Below are positions 1 through 8,626 of a stretch of DNA of 63,291 bases, one piece after another. The DNA is taken from contig PLTN01000229.1 of assembly GCA_003164495.1 (NCBI GenBank), forward strand, positions 101,069 to 164,359, read 5' to 3'. This DNA comes from Vulcanimicrobiota bacterium. Its GTDB lineage: Bacteria > Vulcanimicrobiota > Vulcanimicrobiia > Vulcanimicrobiales > Vulcanimicrobiaceae. The stretch's first letter is position 1. Every line of letters starts with the position of its first letter. A program made the translations under genes and the position numbers. Under the pieces are notes generated by a model. It ran no database searches and was not told where the DNA came from. It worked only from the letters and a program-made list of their open reading frames with translations.

Positions 1-554
1 GCGCCCATCGCCTTGGCCTTGGCGGCTTTGTCTTGCGACGACGTCGTGCCGATCACGTGCGCGCCGAGATGCGTTGCGATTTGCGTCAACAGCAAGCCGA
101 CGCCGCCCGCAACCGCGTGCACGAGTACGGTCGTGCCCGGACCGACCGGGCGATAGTCGTGCAGCAAGTAGTGCGCGGTGAAACCTTGCAGCGGCACCGC
201 GGCGGCTTGCACGAGATCCATCTCGGGCGGCACGGTCACGAGCAGCGTTGCCGGGACCGCAACGAACTCGGCGTACGTGCCGTTGGGGCCCATCGCGTAC
301 ATCACGCGGTCGCCGGGTTTCACGACGGTGACGCCCTCGCCGACGCTCTCGACGGTCCCGGAGGCTTCGCCGCCCGGCGTGAACGGCAGCGCTTGACCGC
401 TGCGGCGTCCGGCGCGCTGTCCGATATCCATGAAGTTGACGCCCGATGCGGCGACGCGCACCAGCGCTTCGCCGGCTTTCGGTACGGGTCGCTCGATGTC
501 GGTCAGCGTGAGGACGTTGGGGCCGCCGAAGGCGGAGACCCGGATGGCTTTCAT
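1..554 (-). CDS. NADPH:quinone oxidoreductase, zinc-independent MDR family (partial, C-terminus outside window)
   Basis: Reading leftward from the ATG at 554, 184 residues are visible before the window edge. The protein begins MKAIRVSAFGGPNVL and has the N-terminal GroES-like fold of medium-chain dehydrogenase/reductases. The Rossmann glycine motif AGGVG lies near residues 149-153. No zinc-ligand cysteines are seen, as expected for the quinone reductase branch, which uses NADPH to reduce quinones or enoyl-type carbonyls. It follows the thiolase gene by 71 bases on the same strand and probably closes the catabolic operon that begins at 6012. Enoyl reductase activity on a CoA ester is an alternative, given the CoA-linked neighbours. 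Confidence 0.85.
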   Translation of the reverse strand, partial: MKAIRVSAFGGPNVLTLTDIERPVPKAGEALVRVAASGVNFMDIGQRAGRRSGQALPFTPGGEASGTVESVGEGVTVVKPGDRVMYAMGPNGTYAEFVAVPATLLVTVPPEMDLVQAAAVPLQGFTAHYLLHDYRPVGPGTTVLVHAVAGGVGLLLTQIATHLGAHVIGTTSSQDKAAKAKAMG

Positions 555-625
555 AATCCGGTTAGACTCCCCAAGTGTTCGGTCGAGTTGCCAGACTTCC
601 AATCAGAGTCGGCTTTTCGCTTCGT

Positions 626-1747
626 TCAGGCCGATCGAGGCGCGAAGATGAGCATCCACGATCGCTCGGGGACACCGACCTGAACAAGTGAATGTTGGAC
701 ACCCTCGATTTGCCGTTGCTCGGCGCGCCCCATCGCTTGCAGGGCCGCTTCGCGGACGTGACCGGCGCCATGCAGGCGTCCCTCACCGAGTGCCCCGCCG
801 AAGGTATTGAGCGGCAGCGGCCCATTTCGTGAGATCCGGCCGTTTTGGGTGAACGTGTGCGCTTCGCCGGGCGCGCAAAAACCGAGGCGCTCGAGCCAGT
901 CCCAGACCATCAGGGAGAAGCCGTCGTAGAGTTGCGCTACTTGTACGTCTTTGGGAAGAATCTCGGCGCCCTCGAACAAACGGCGGGCGTCGTTGACGGC
1001 AAATGACGATAGGTACGCGGCGTGCGGAGCGTGCAGTGCGCGATCGGCGGTGGTCATGACGAAGGCCACCGCGCCGCTGACCGGCATGTCCGCATCGTAT
1101 AGGCACATGGGCTCGTAGATGAACCGTGACGATAAATACTGTTCGAGAGTAAGTTCGGGCGATCCGTTCCAAACCGCGAGCGGATTGCGTTGCGCGTTCT
1201 CGCGCGCGTTGCGCGCAACTTCAAAGAGCTCTTCACGCGTCGCTCCGTGATCGTGCATATAGCGCTGCATCCAGAGCGCGAATCGGCCGCCGGCAGCACC
1301 GAGCCCGTACGGTATCTTGAACTGCTGTGGTCCGGCAACGTGGGCTGCGTCCGTCGCCGAGTAGCGGCGATCGCGCGGATTGTAGAGCGCCCGAACGCCC
1401 ACGATGTACTTGCACGTGCCCGCGGCGAGCGCGTGCGCGGCGGCGACGACCATCCCGGTGGCCATGCCCTCGACGTCTTGGTACCAACTCGCGTTCTGCA
1501 GTCCGAGCGCGGCGACCATGAAGCGGCATGAGATCTCATCGAAGCCGTCGGCGTGAGCGGCCGTCGGGTTCGGGGCATCTGGGCAACCGACGTAGCCATC
1601 GACTTCATTGAGGGATATTCCAGCATCGGTCACGGCCGAGAGGACGGCTTCGATTGCGATGTTGGTGATGCTACGAGTTGTGGACCGCTCGATCGCCGTC
1701 GAGCTCACGCCGGTAACGGCAAGCTTCTTTGTTCGATCCCGCTTCAC
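626..1747 (-). CDS. Thiolase-fold lipid-transfer protein (LTP/SCP2-type, probable CoA-ester aldolase partner)
   Basis: A 373-residue thiolase-superfamily protein. The C-terminal part carries YDGFS (about 274-278) and NTFGGALGEGRLHG (about 314-327), both typical of LTP-type thiolases. I do not see the nucleophilic cysteine context of biosynthetic or degradative thiolases. In steroid-degrading bacteria such proteins (Ltp2) pair with a DUF35 protein to make a retro-aldolase acting on CoA esters. Here the DUF35 gene lies immediately upstream and overlaps: the GTG start shares bases with the preceding TGA (GTGA), which implies tight translational coupling and probably a 1:1 complex. The substrate is unknown. 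Confidence 0.85.
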   Translation of the reverse strand: MKRDRTKKLAVTGVSSTAIERSTTRSITNIAIEAVLSAVTDAGISLNEVDGYVGCPDAPNPTAAHADGFDEISCRFMVAALGLQNASWYQDVEGMATGMVVAAAHALAAGTCKYIVGVRALYNPRDRRYSATDAAHVAGPQQFKIPYGLGAAGGRFALWMQRYMHDHGATREELFEVARNARENAQRNPLAVWNGSPELTLEQYLSSRFIYEPMCLYDADMPVSGAVAFVMTTADRALHAPHAAYLSSFAVNDARRLFEGAEILPKDVQVAQLYDGFSLMVWDWLERLGFCAPGEAHTFTQNGRISRNGPLPLNTFGGALGEGRLHGAGHVREAALQAMGRAEQRQIEGVQHSLVQVGVPERSWMLIFAPRSA

Positions 1748-2145
1748 GGCTGCGCCGGTTCAAACTGCGGGAGGGTGACGCCCGCTTCGCGATCCTCGAA
1801 TGTTACCGTGACCTCCATCCCTATGCGCACATCTTGGATAGCGCAATTCAGGATGTTCGTGGTGATTCGGAGACCCCTCTGCTCTTGAAGCTCGACATCG
1901 GCAACAACATACGGTGGCGCAAATCCGGCGACTAGCGACAGGTGCATCACGCAGTACGAGAAGATCGTCCCGCATCCGCTCATTTCGACCCACTCCATCG
2001 TCGAGGTCAGACATGCGGGGCAACGCGCGACCGGCGGGAACGCGTACGTTCCGCACGACGTACAGCTTTGACCAGTGAATCGATGTTCACGGGCCGCGTG
2101 CCAATACGGCGCGGAGTCTGCATCGGGAAACGGTATCGGCTTCAC
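1744..2145 (-). CDS. DUF35 Zn-ribbon/OB-fold protein
   Basis: A 133-residue protein with an N-terminal rubredoxin-like zinc ribbon (C28-x2-C31, C42-x2-C45) followed by an OB-fold that binds acyl-CoA in the family. These proteins act as obligate partners of LTP thiolases or as MaoC-like hydratase accessory domains. It starts with GTG three bases after the Rieske oxygenase stop, and its TGA overlaps the GTG start of the thiolase gene. The gene order strongly suggests a DUF35/LTP complex that carries out C-C cleavage or condensation on a CoA-activated intermediate. Confidence 0.85.
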   Translation of the reverse strand: MKPIPFPDADSAPYWHAAREHRFTGQSCTSCGTYAFPPVARCPACLTSTMEWVEMSGCGTIFSYCVMHLSLVAGFAPPYVVADVELQEQRGLRITTNILNCAIQDVRIGMEVTVTFEDREAGVTLPQFEPAQP

Positions 2146-2148
2146 GAA

Positions 2149-3501
2149 CTAGTTGGCCACGGGTGCGAGCTTCGCTTCCGGCATGCGATACGTCATCGGT
2201 CCCTCGGCCGTCATATGTTCCGTTGCTCCGTCGCGCCACGGTATACCCCTGGCGAGTAAGATGCCGACGGAGCGCAGCCGGGAACGTCGCGGCTGAGCGA
2301 CGTTCGGCGGAAGCGTCCCGCTCTCGCTCAGGCCGATAACCGCTGAACGAAGCGAGCGACGGACGCGTGCGATGCCGACGTCGGCCGCGCAAAGATGTTC
2401 TTGTGAGCGATCGGCGATTGCTCCCATCGATTCTTGACAGCCGGCGTCCTGTGGCCACAAACCGGCAAGCCCGGAGAAATATTTACTGCGCTGAGCGTCG
2501 CGATCGAAGCCGTAATCGTTGGCGTTGTTCCACTTCGGCCAGTACTTGCCATACGGTTTGCGCGGGTCGAACGGAAGCGCTCCGTTAGCGGTCATGTGTC
2601 CGGGTTCGCGGCCATGGGCACCGTTGTCGTAAAGCGAACGGCGCTTCTCCGTCATTTTGTGCGTCGGATTATAACTAAACATCACGCAGAGCGTATGTTC
2701 GTCGTCGATCGGTATCCAGGCATGACCGTTGATGTCCGGTTCCGCGCCGTACGGGTCTTTGCCGTTGGGCGGCACGAGGGTGTAGAACGGGAGTACGAAC
2801 TGGTTGATGCGCCAATAATAGTCGTCGCCGGCCTCGCGCCGTGACGCGATTTGCACGCCGACGTCGCTTTCGAAGACCTCGATATGCGGGCGCGTGTCGG
2901 AGACTAGGCGATCGGGGCCGCTGCCGCGACCGTCGACGCGACCGTGCAAAATCGCGCCGTGGCTCGGGTCGACTTCCCCCTCCAGAGCCTGGAGCCAGTT
3001 GCATTCCTGCACACGCAGAGAGAGATACTTCATGTCGGCCGGAAGATCGAGCCATTCCCATTCAGGTAAGGGTGGCGGTTCGGGTGCCGAGCCCATATAG
3101 GTCCAAATGAGGCCGCCGCGCTCGGCGCAAGGATAGGCGGGCTGGCGGACGAGCGCGGGCAGCTTGCTGTCGAGTTGTTCGTTCGGCATGTCGACGCACT
3201 TGCCGTTGACGTCGTATTTCCAGCCGTGGTAGGGGCATCGTAAGCCGCACGCTTCGTTTCGGGCAAAGTACAGTGAGACGCCACGGTGCGCGCAGTGCTC
3301 GCCGAGGATACCAACCGTACCGTTCGTGTCGCGGAACGCAACAAGGTCTTCCCCGAGCAATCGAATGCGTAACGGGTCACCGTCCGGTTGCGGCAGATCG
3401 CTCGAAAGCAACGCAGGGAGCCAGTAGCTGCGGATTAAGGTCCCCATCGGCGTTCCAGGTCCGACACGGGTGATGAGGTCGTTGTTTTCCTTGCTCAACA
3501 T
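2149..3501 (-). CDS. Aromatic ring-hydroxylating dioxygenase, Rieske alpha subunit (phthalate 4,5-dioxygenase-like)
   Basis: A 450-residue oxygenase. The Rieske [2Fe-2S] ligands are C70-x-H72 (CAHRG) and C89-x2-H92 (CPYHGW). The mononuclear iron site shows E-V-D-P-S-H (about 176-181) and a second His near 186. The start at 3501 (MLSKENND) is chosen because GAAAGG lies upstream and the longer reading from 3555 would run into the preceding gene. The C-terminus keeps the family block ADRSQEHL and reads through without a frameshift. It would hydroxylate an aromatic or related substrate using electrons from a separate reductase, which is not encoded nearby. Confidence 0.88.
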   Translation of the reverse strand: MLSKENNDLITRVGPGTPMGTLIRSYWLPALLSSDLPQPDGDPLRIRLLGEDLVAFRDTNGTVGILGEHCAHRGVSLYFARNEACGLRCPYHGWKYDVNGKCVDMPNEQLDSKLPALVRQPAYPCAERGGLIWTYMGSAPEPPPLPEWEWLDLPADMKYLSLRVQECNWLQALEGEVDPSHGAILHGRVDGRGSGPDRLVSDTRPHIEVFESDVGVQIASRREAGDDYYWRINQFVLPFYTLVPPNGKDPYGAEPDINGHAWIPIDDEHTLCVMFSYNPTHKMTEKRRSLYDNGAHGREPGHMTANGALPFDPRKPYGKYWPKWNNANDYGFDRDAQRSKYFSGLAGLWPQDAGCQESMGAIADRSQEHLCAADVGIARVRRSLRSAVIGLSESGTLPPNVAQPRRSRLRSVGILLARGIPWRDGATEHMTAEGPMTYRMPEAKLAPVAN

Positions 3502-3529
3502 GATGACGGTGCGCCTTTCGTGCGGTCCA

Positions 3530-4741
3530 CTAATCGAGAACTTGATTGGCGGCAAACGCCTGCACTTCGGCCGGCGTGTAGCCTAGGATATCGGTCATGA
3601 CGTAATCGGTATGTTCGCCGAGCAAAGGCGCTGCCCAACGCAACACCGCCGGTGTTTCGGATAACTCGTGCGCCGGTCCGTTATACCCGACCATGCCGAT
3701 TTCGGCGTGATCGAGCTGCCGGAAGTGATTGCGGTACGCAAGCTGCGGATCTTCGAAAAGCTCGAGCGATTTATATACGACTCCCGACGGTAGACGTTCC
3801 GCCTGCAAACGCTCCACGAGTTCGTGCACGGGCTGCGTGCGCGTCCAGGCGCTGATGAGCTCTTCGAGTTCATCCACGTTTCCGAGTCGCGCGGACATGG
3901 TTGCAAAGTGCTCGGAGCGCGACCACTCCGGATCGCCCATTACGCGGCAAAGCGCAATCCAGTGTTCATCCGTTTCGGCCGCGAGCGCAACCCAGTAGTC
4001 GTCGCCGAGACACGGAAATGAGCCATGCGGTGCTGCCTCCGGCGAACGGTTCCCGATGCGTCCGGCAACGCGCCCATTGACGGTGTAATCGAGCACCTCT
4101 GCGCCCATGAATGTCGAAATCGCACACTCGACTTGTGAAAGATCGATGTATTGCCCGACACCGGTTCGCTCTCGGTAGTCGAGCGCGGCGAGGATCGCGG
4201 CGACGGCAAGGCGCGGTGCGATCGAATCTGTGTAGGCCCCCTTGGGCCCGGCCGCCACGCGGTCAGGCCAGCCGGTCACGTGGTGCAGCCCGGAGAGGGC
4301 AGAGCCCTGGCCACCATATCCGCGGTACTCGCGATTGGGACCGGTATGGCCCTGCATGCTCGAACTGAGCATCACTATGTCGGGTTTCCAACGCACGATG
4401 TCTTCGTAGGCGAAGCCGAAGCCGCCCATGACGCTCGGCGTGAAGCTCTCGACCACGACGTCGGCCCAGGCGATGAGGCGTTTCGCGATCGCGTAGGCAT
4501 CGGGATGCTTCAAGTTTAGTGCTATGTCGTACTTGCTCGTGTTGAGATCAGCAAAGAAGCCACTACGGTTCAACCCCGGCTTGTCGTCGCGAAACGGGCC
4601 CGTGACGCGGCTGGTGTCGAGGCGAGCCCGAGACTCGATTCGAACAACGGTCGCTCCGTAATCGGCCAGCGTTTTGGTCGCAATCGGCGCTGCAGCAATC
4701 CACGAGAAGTCGGCGACTTTAATGTCGTCGAGTGCCGTCAT
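3530..4741 (-). CDS. Class III CoA transferase (CaiB/BaiF family), probable catalytic subunit
   Basis: About 403 residues with the family III CoA-transferase N-terminus (VADFSWIAAAPIATKTLADYGATVVRIE). The region where the catalytic aspartate lies reads KGAYTDSIAPRLA, so the Asp is present. The enzyme would move CoA from a donor thioester to an organic acid. The ATG at 4741 overlaps the TGA of the upstream paralogue (ATGA), which decides the start over the in-frame ATG at 4747. Together with the paralogue it probably forms a heteromer that activates the substrate of this operon. Confidence 0.88.
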   Translation of the reverse strand: MTALDDIKVADFSWIAAAPIATKTLADYGATVVRIESRARLDTSRVTGPFRDDKPGLNRSGFFADLNTSKYDIALNLKHPDAYAIAKRLIAWADVVVESFTPSVMGGFGFAYEDIVRWKPDIVMLSSSMQGHTGPNREYRGYGGQGSALSGLHHVTGWPDRVAAGPKGAYTDSIAPRLAVAAILAALDYRERTGVGQYIDLSQVECAISTFMGAEVLDYTVNGRVAGRIGNRSPEAAPHGSFPCLGDDYWVALAAETDEHWIALCRVMGDPEWSRSEHFATMSARLGNVDELEELISAWTRTQPVHELVERLQAERLPSGVVYKSLELFEDPQLAYRNHFRQLDHAEIGMVGYNGPAHELSETPAVLRWAAPLLGEHTDYVMTDILGYTPAEVQAFAANQVLD

Positions 4742-6012
4742 ACGCAACCTTCAGCACGGAGATCGACGATTTCGCGCTCGGTAAGTCCGAGTTCTCCAAG
4801 AATTTCATCCGTATGTTCGCCGACGCTCGGCGCCGGCCGGGGCTTCGCGAGCGGGGTCGCGGAGAATTTTGCAAAGACTCCGGGATAGGAAAACGGCTTT
4901 CCCAGCCGCGGGTGGTAGACGTCGACGAAGAATTCGCGATCTTCTAGCTGTCTGCTTTCGAGAAGATCTTTCGTCGATGCCAGCGGCGCCAATAGCAATT
5001 GCTGGTTCACCGCGAAGTCGTAGAGTTCGGCTACGGTCTTGGTCATGAAATACGATGCGATCCGTTCCGCGATGGCATCGTACTCGACTTGTGTGATGCC
5101 GAACATGTCCTTGCCATTCCAATCTTTCGCGTCGAGAAACGGTTCGTAGAAACCATCCTCTTTCATTAGTTCCATGAGCTGCATATACGAATGTTGCCGA
5201 GACTTGCCGCCGCCGCCGGCGATCGGAACAAAATGAACCGCGCCGTCCTTGCACGACCAGATGTGTCGCGAATAGTAATTGTGGCCGCGTTCTTTGCGTC
5301 GCGAACCGCCGCGAATTTCTTGCCGGCGCGCCAATTGCCATGTCATCGTCGTATTCAGGAGCGTCCAGATGTGGGCTTGTTGCATCGAAACGTCGACGTG
5401 CTGCCCGCGACCGGTGCGCCTACGGACGTGATGCGCGATCATCGCGCCTTGGGCACCTTCCGCGCCGCCATGCCAATAAGCCGCGCTGACCCCGAGGCGC
5501 ACCGGCGAACGATCGGGCTCGCCGTTGAGGTACATGTGTCCACTCATTGCCTGAATCGTAACGTCGCTGGCGGCCCATCGGGCGCGCGGTCCGGTTTGTC
5601 CGAACGGCGTGATCGAAACGTAGACGAGGGCAGGGTTCAAGGCGTGAAGATCGTTATAGCCGAGTCCTTGCGAAGCGGCGAACCCCGGTTCGAATGACTC
5701 GATGAGAAAATCGGCCGTCAGCGCGAGCCGTCGCAGTAGCGCCTTTCCTTGCTCGTGCCCGATGTCGAGCGTCAAGCTCCGCTTATTTGCTTCGAGGGCC
5801 CACCAGGCTAGGCTGTTTTCGGGACCGGGCTCGTCGCGGTAGAATGGCGCGCGTCCGCGCAGCGGAGCGCCGCCCGGCGGCTCGATCTTGATGACATCGG
5901 CGCCCATCGATGCCAAGATGCGCCCGCATAACGTGCCGCGTTCGTCGCTGAGGTCCAGCACACGGTAGGGGCCGAGCAGTGCCGCAGCGGGCGGCTCGAT
6001 CGCCGTACTCAC
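4738..6012 (-). CDS. Class III CoA transferase (CaiB/BaiF family) paralogue, possibly non-catalytic subunit
   Basis: A 424-residue class III CoA transferase starting at GTG 6012 and heading the operon. The fold is clear (VLDLSDERGTLCGRILASMGADVIKIEPPGG). The stretch equivalent to the catalytic Asp region reads RLGVSAAYWHGGAEGA, with no aspartate in the expected place. It may therefore be an inactive partner of the downstream paralogue, as in heterodimeric CoA transferases. It diverges from the MarR gene across a 64-base A/T-rich region and is probably controlled by that regulator. Confidence 0.85.
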   Translation of the reverse strand: MSTAIEPPAAALLGPYRVLDLSDERGTLCGRILASMGADVIKIEPPGGAPLRGRAPFYRDEPGPENSLAWWALEANKRSLTLDIGHEQGKALLRRLALTADFLIESFEPGFAASQGLGYNDLHALNPALVYVSITPFGQTGPRARWAASDVTIQAMSGHMYLNGEPDRSPVRLGVSAAYWHGGAEGAQGAMIAHHVRRRTGRGQHVDVSMQQAHIWTLLNTTMTWQLARRQEIRGGSRRKERGHNYYSRHIWSCKDGAVHFVPIAGGGGKSRQHSYMQLMELMKEDGFYEPFLDAKDWNGKDMFGITQVEYDAIAERIASYFMTKTVAELYDFAVNQQLLLAPLASTKDLLESRQLEDREFFVDVYHPRLGKPFSYPGVFAKFSATPLAKPRPAPSVGEHTDEILGELGLTEREIVDLRAEGCV

Positions 6013-6040
6013 GTCTCAGAGATTGTTATTAAGTGAACCA

Positions 6041-6069
6041 TTGCATAACGCTTTCTTTTTTGTTATCCT
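6041..6069 (+). promoter_or_regulatory. Sigma-70-type promoter of the marR gene with possible operator
   Basis: TTGCAT (6041-6046), a 17-base spacer and TATCCT (6064-6069) form a good promoter. The spacing puts the transcription start at about 6076-6077, exactly at the ATG of the MarR gene, so the mRNA would be leaderless. The heptamer TAACGCT occurs twice, at 6046-6052 and 6069-6075, 23 bases apart. These direct repeats overlap the promoter and could be the MarR operator, which would also face the divergent operon. Confidence 0.65.
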
Positions 6070-6076
6070 AACGCTC

Positions 6077-6565
6077 ATGGAAACCGCTGTCAACGGGGAC
6101 GCGACGGAAGTGCCGATCCCGCTTGGCGTTAGCCACCACCTGCGGCGTGCGCACAATGCGTTGCGCGCGCAGATTACGCAGAATCTCGAGCGCCATGACA
6201 TATCGATGAAGCACTTTCATTTCTTGAAAGCGCTCCAATTCGAAGACGGCATCACTCAAGTCGAGTTGAGCCGTCGCGTCGGTGTCGAGCGGGCAACAGT
6301 TACCGTCGTAGTTGAAGAGCTCGAGCGGTTGGGATACGTTCGCCGGACACGCAACAAGGTCGATCGCCGCAAGATGCACGTGTTCCTCACGCCCAAAGGC
6401 CGCCGCACGCGCACGGCCCTCGCCGAAACGATTGCAGTCGCCCAAGACGTCGCACTTAAAGGCATTTCGGCAGAAGAATACGCTATGTTCAAGTCGCTTC
6501 TCGACAAGATCGTGCTCAACTGCAACACGCATCGCGCCAGTGAATTGGAGCGCGTCGCGTCCTGA
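6077..6565 (+). CDS. MarR family transcriptional regulator
   Basis: 162 residues from the ATG at 6077. The winged helix-turn-helix is plain: TQVELSRRVGVERATVTVVVEELERLGYVRR, then the wing RNKVDRRKMHVFLTPKGRR. A possible upstream start at 6023 is rejected because it falls inside the promoter. MarR proteins usually repress a divergent catabolic operon and release DNA on binding an aromatic or CoA-ester ligand. The gene diverges from the CoA transferase/Rieske operon and is followed by a solute-binding protein, so it likely controls both. Confidence 0.9.
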   Translation: METAVNGDATEVPIPLGVSHHLRRAHNALRAQITQNLERHDISMKHFHFLKALQFEDGITQVELSRRVGVERATVTVVVEELERLGYVRRTRNKVDRRKMHVFLTPKGRRTRTALAETIAVAQDVALKGISAEEYAMFKSLLDKIVLNCNTHRASELERVAS

Positions 6566-6578
6566 GGGAGAGGGGCCT

Positions 6579-7544
6579 ATGCTGAATCGCCGGACATTCG
6601 CGTCACTCGCTGCCGGAGCAGCATTTACAGCGTCGGGTCGCGGTGCTTTCGCGCAGACACTAACGAAAATCAGTGTCGCGACGCCGCCGACGGATGGCGC
6701 AAAGGCACTCCTCTGGGGTGTTCATGCGGGCATTTTCAAGAAGCACGGTCTGGATGTGGATATCGTGCCGATCGGAAGCGGCGCCGCAGCTCTCGCGGCA
6801 CTGGCCGGAGGAAGCGTACAAGTCGCCTTCGGCAATATCTTGTCGATTGCGAGCGGCTACGTCCGCGGCGTGCCGTTCGTCATTGTCGCCCCGGGTGACA
6901 TTTACACGACGGATCGGCCTTATATGCTGTTATTCGTGAAGAAAGATTCTGACATTCGTACCGGTAAGGATCTTACAAACAAGACGATTGCAGCGCCGGC
7001 GCTTCGCGATCTAACCTCAGTAGCTACGCTTGCGTGGATCGATCAGAACGGAGGCGATTCGAAAACCGTTCGAACGTTGGAGTTTCCGGCGGGTGCAGCG
7101 ATGGCGGCGTTGGATGCCTCGCGAGTCGATGCGGCAACGCTTTCGTCTCCGTTTCTGGATGCAGCACTAGACTCGGGCAAATACCGAGTTATCGGCAAGC
7201 CGTATGACGCAATCGCGAAGCGCTTCGTAATTGCCTCCTGGGTTGCGGATTCGCAGGTTGTGAGTAGGGATCCGCAGGCTTTCGCAGCGTTTGGACAGGC
7301 CTTCCACGAGGCCAGCATGTATTCGAATTCCCACTTGGTCGAAACGGTCGATCTCGTCGCGCAATTCACCAAGATTGATCCGCAAGTGATCGCACATAGT
7401 TCGCGAATCCTAGACGCCGAGTATGCAACCCGGGCAGACATCCAGCCGGTAATCGACTTCTCGGCGAAAAATGGGCTGATCGACCACGGCTTCGATGCAG
7501 AGGCAATCATCGGACCGGCAATTCGTCCTCCGCGGAGTTCGTAA
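6579..7544 (+). CDS. Periplasmic solute-binding protein, NMT1/TauA/SsuA type
   Basis: 321 residues. The ATG at 6579 follows a strong purine-rich GGGAGAGGGG. The N-terminus has an RR motif (LNRRTF), a hydrophobic stretch and an Ala-rich end at about residue 26, which looks like a Tat- or Sec-type signal peptide. The mature part (TKISVATPPTDGAKALLWGVHAGIFKKHGLDV) is the type II periplasmic binding fold used for sulfonates, nitriles, thiamine precursors and aromatic acids. No permease or ATPase follows. It probably delivers the substrate of the divergent operon to a shared importer. Confidence 0.85.
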   Translation: MLNRRTFASLAAGAAFTASGRGAFAQTLTKISVATPPTDGAKALLWGVHAGIFKKHGLDVDIVPIGSGAAALAALAGGSVQVAFGNILSIASGYVRGVPFVIVAPGDIYTTDRPYMLLFVKKDSDIRTGKDLTNKTIAAPALRDLTSVATLAWIDQNGGDSKTVRTLEFPAGAAMAALDASRVDAATLSSPFLDAALDSGKYRVIGKPYDAIAKRFVIASWVADSQVVSRDPQAFAAFGQAFHEASMYSNSHLVETVDLVAQFTKIDPQVIAHSSRILDAEYATRADIQPVIDFSAKNGLIDHGFDAEAIIGPAIRPPRSS

Positions 7545-7623
7545 GGCTCACAATCGGGCTTTCCCGGGGCGACCTCGCCAGTTTCACAAGATACAGCCTC
7601 GAGTTGCGGCGAAGGCAGCCTCG

Positions 7624-8622
7624 ATGGGCGGTTGGCAGTTCGAAGCGGAGATCCGGGAACAGCCGGCGGTGTTGGCACGGCTGGCCGCATCGCAAGCGGC
7701 CGTCCAGCTCGACGCCGCGATCGGCGATCGCGATCCTCTCTTCGTCGGCAGCGGCAGCAGCCTGTTCGTGGCCCAGCTCGCGGCGGTCGCCTGGCGCCGG
7801 CTGGGCCGCCGCGCCATTGCGCTGGCCGCAACCGAGGCGCAATTTCACGCCGCGGCGCATCGTGATGATTGCGTCGTCGCGCTCTCGCAGAGCGGACGCA
7901 GCGCCGACCTGCTCGATGCACTCGACGCGCTCGCGCCGTCGCGTACGATCGCGTTGACGAACGATCCGGCGTCGCCGCTCGCCGTGCGTGCCGACCTGAC
8001 GATCGACGTGCAGGCCGGTCCGGAGCGCGCGGTGCCCGCGAGCAAGAGCGTTACGTCGATGGCCGCGCTCTTGTTATGGGCTGCGGCGCACGGCGTCGGC
8101 GGCGACAACACGGCGACCGCGGGTGAACTGGCGCGCGCAGCGGCGGGTATCGGCGCGTGGCTCGACGGCGCGGGCTTCGCGCAGGTGGACGGCATCGCGC
8201 AGCGCCTCGAGCCGGCGCAGAGCATCGTCGTCATCGGCGCCGGATACGGCGTGCCCGTTGCGGCCGAAGTCGCGCTGAAGATCAAAGAAGCGTCGTACCG
8301 CCACGCGGAAAGTTTCGGCGCCGGAGAGTTCCGGCACGGCAGCACGGCGATTCTCGACGCGACGCGCGGCATGATCGGCATCGTCGACGCCGATTCCCGT
8401 TCCGCCGTCGGCGCGGTGCTCGAGGTCGCCCACGACGCCCGCGCCATCACCGTCGCGCTGGGCGAGGAGCTGCCGGACGTGCCGGCGTTCGGGCCGCCCG
8501 CGAGCGGTATCTTCGCTCCGCTCTCGTGGATCGTGGGCGGCCAAGTCTTGGCCCTTACGCTCGCGCGCCGCGCGGGCATCGACAGCGACACCCCGCGCGG
8601 TTTGCGCAAATTCTTAGGATGA
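7624..8622 (+). CDS. SIS-domain sugar-phosphate isomerase/deaminase (GlmS isomerase-half-like)
   Basis: 332 residues with two SIS domains and no N-terminal glutaminase, resembling the isomerase half of glucosamine-6-phosphate synthase or AgaS/FrlB-type enzymes. The first domain has VGSGSSLFVAQ and SQSGRSADLLDAL with the phosphate-binding serines. The second has IGAGYGVPVAAEVALKIKEASYRHAESFGAGEFRHG, a typical GlmS-type motif including the acidic residue. The ATG at 7624 is preceded by GAAGG. The 79 bases before it contain no clear gene. The substrate is a phosphosugar or fructosamine that I cannot name. Confidence 0.82.
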   Translation: MGGWQFEAEIREQPAVLARLAASQAAVQLDAAIGDRDPLFVGSGSSLFVAQLAAVAWRRLGRRAIALAATEAQFHAAAHRDDCVVALSQSGRSADLLDALDALAPSRTIALTNDPASPLAVRADLTIDVQAGPERAVPASKSVTSMAALLLWAAAHGVGGDNTATAGELARAAAGIGAWLDGAGFAQVDGIAQRLEPAQSIVVIGAGYGVPVAAEVALKIKEASYRHAESFGAGEFRHGSTAILDATRGMIGIVDADSRSAVGAVLEVAHDARAITVALGEELPDVPAFGPPASGIFAPLSWIVGGQVLALTLARRAGIDSDTPRGLRKFLG

Positions 8623-8626
8623 GGCG

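Noticed and set aside
2075..2090. Palindrome GTGAATCGATGTTCAC
   Set aside because: Within the DUF35 coding sequence; arms of five bases can be chance.
2131..2140. TATCGGC, an inverted sigma-28-like -10 before the DUF35 gene
   Set aside because: It is the first codons of the DUF35 gene and lacks the TAAA element.
2332..2340. GCCGATAAC, a sigma-28-like -10
   Set aside because: No TAAA about 15 bases upstream, and it is in the middle of the Rieske oxygenase gene.
2149..2500. Frameshift at the C-terminus of the first Rieske oxygenase
   Set aside because: The unusual stretch after ADRSQEHL still matches the family (PNVAQPRR..LRSVGILLARG) and the frame is continuous.
5687..5697. tRNA T-arm-like GGTTCGAATGA
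   Set aside because: It lies inside the CoA transferase reading frame and the flanking sequence cannot form a cloverleaf or acceptor stem.
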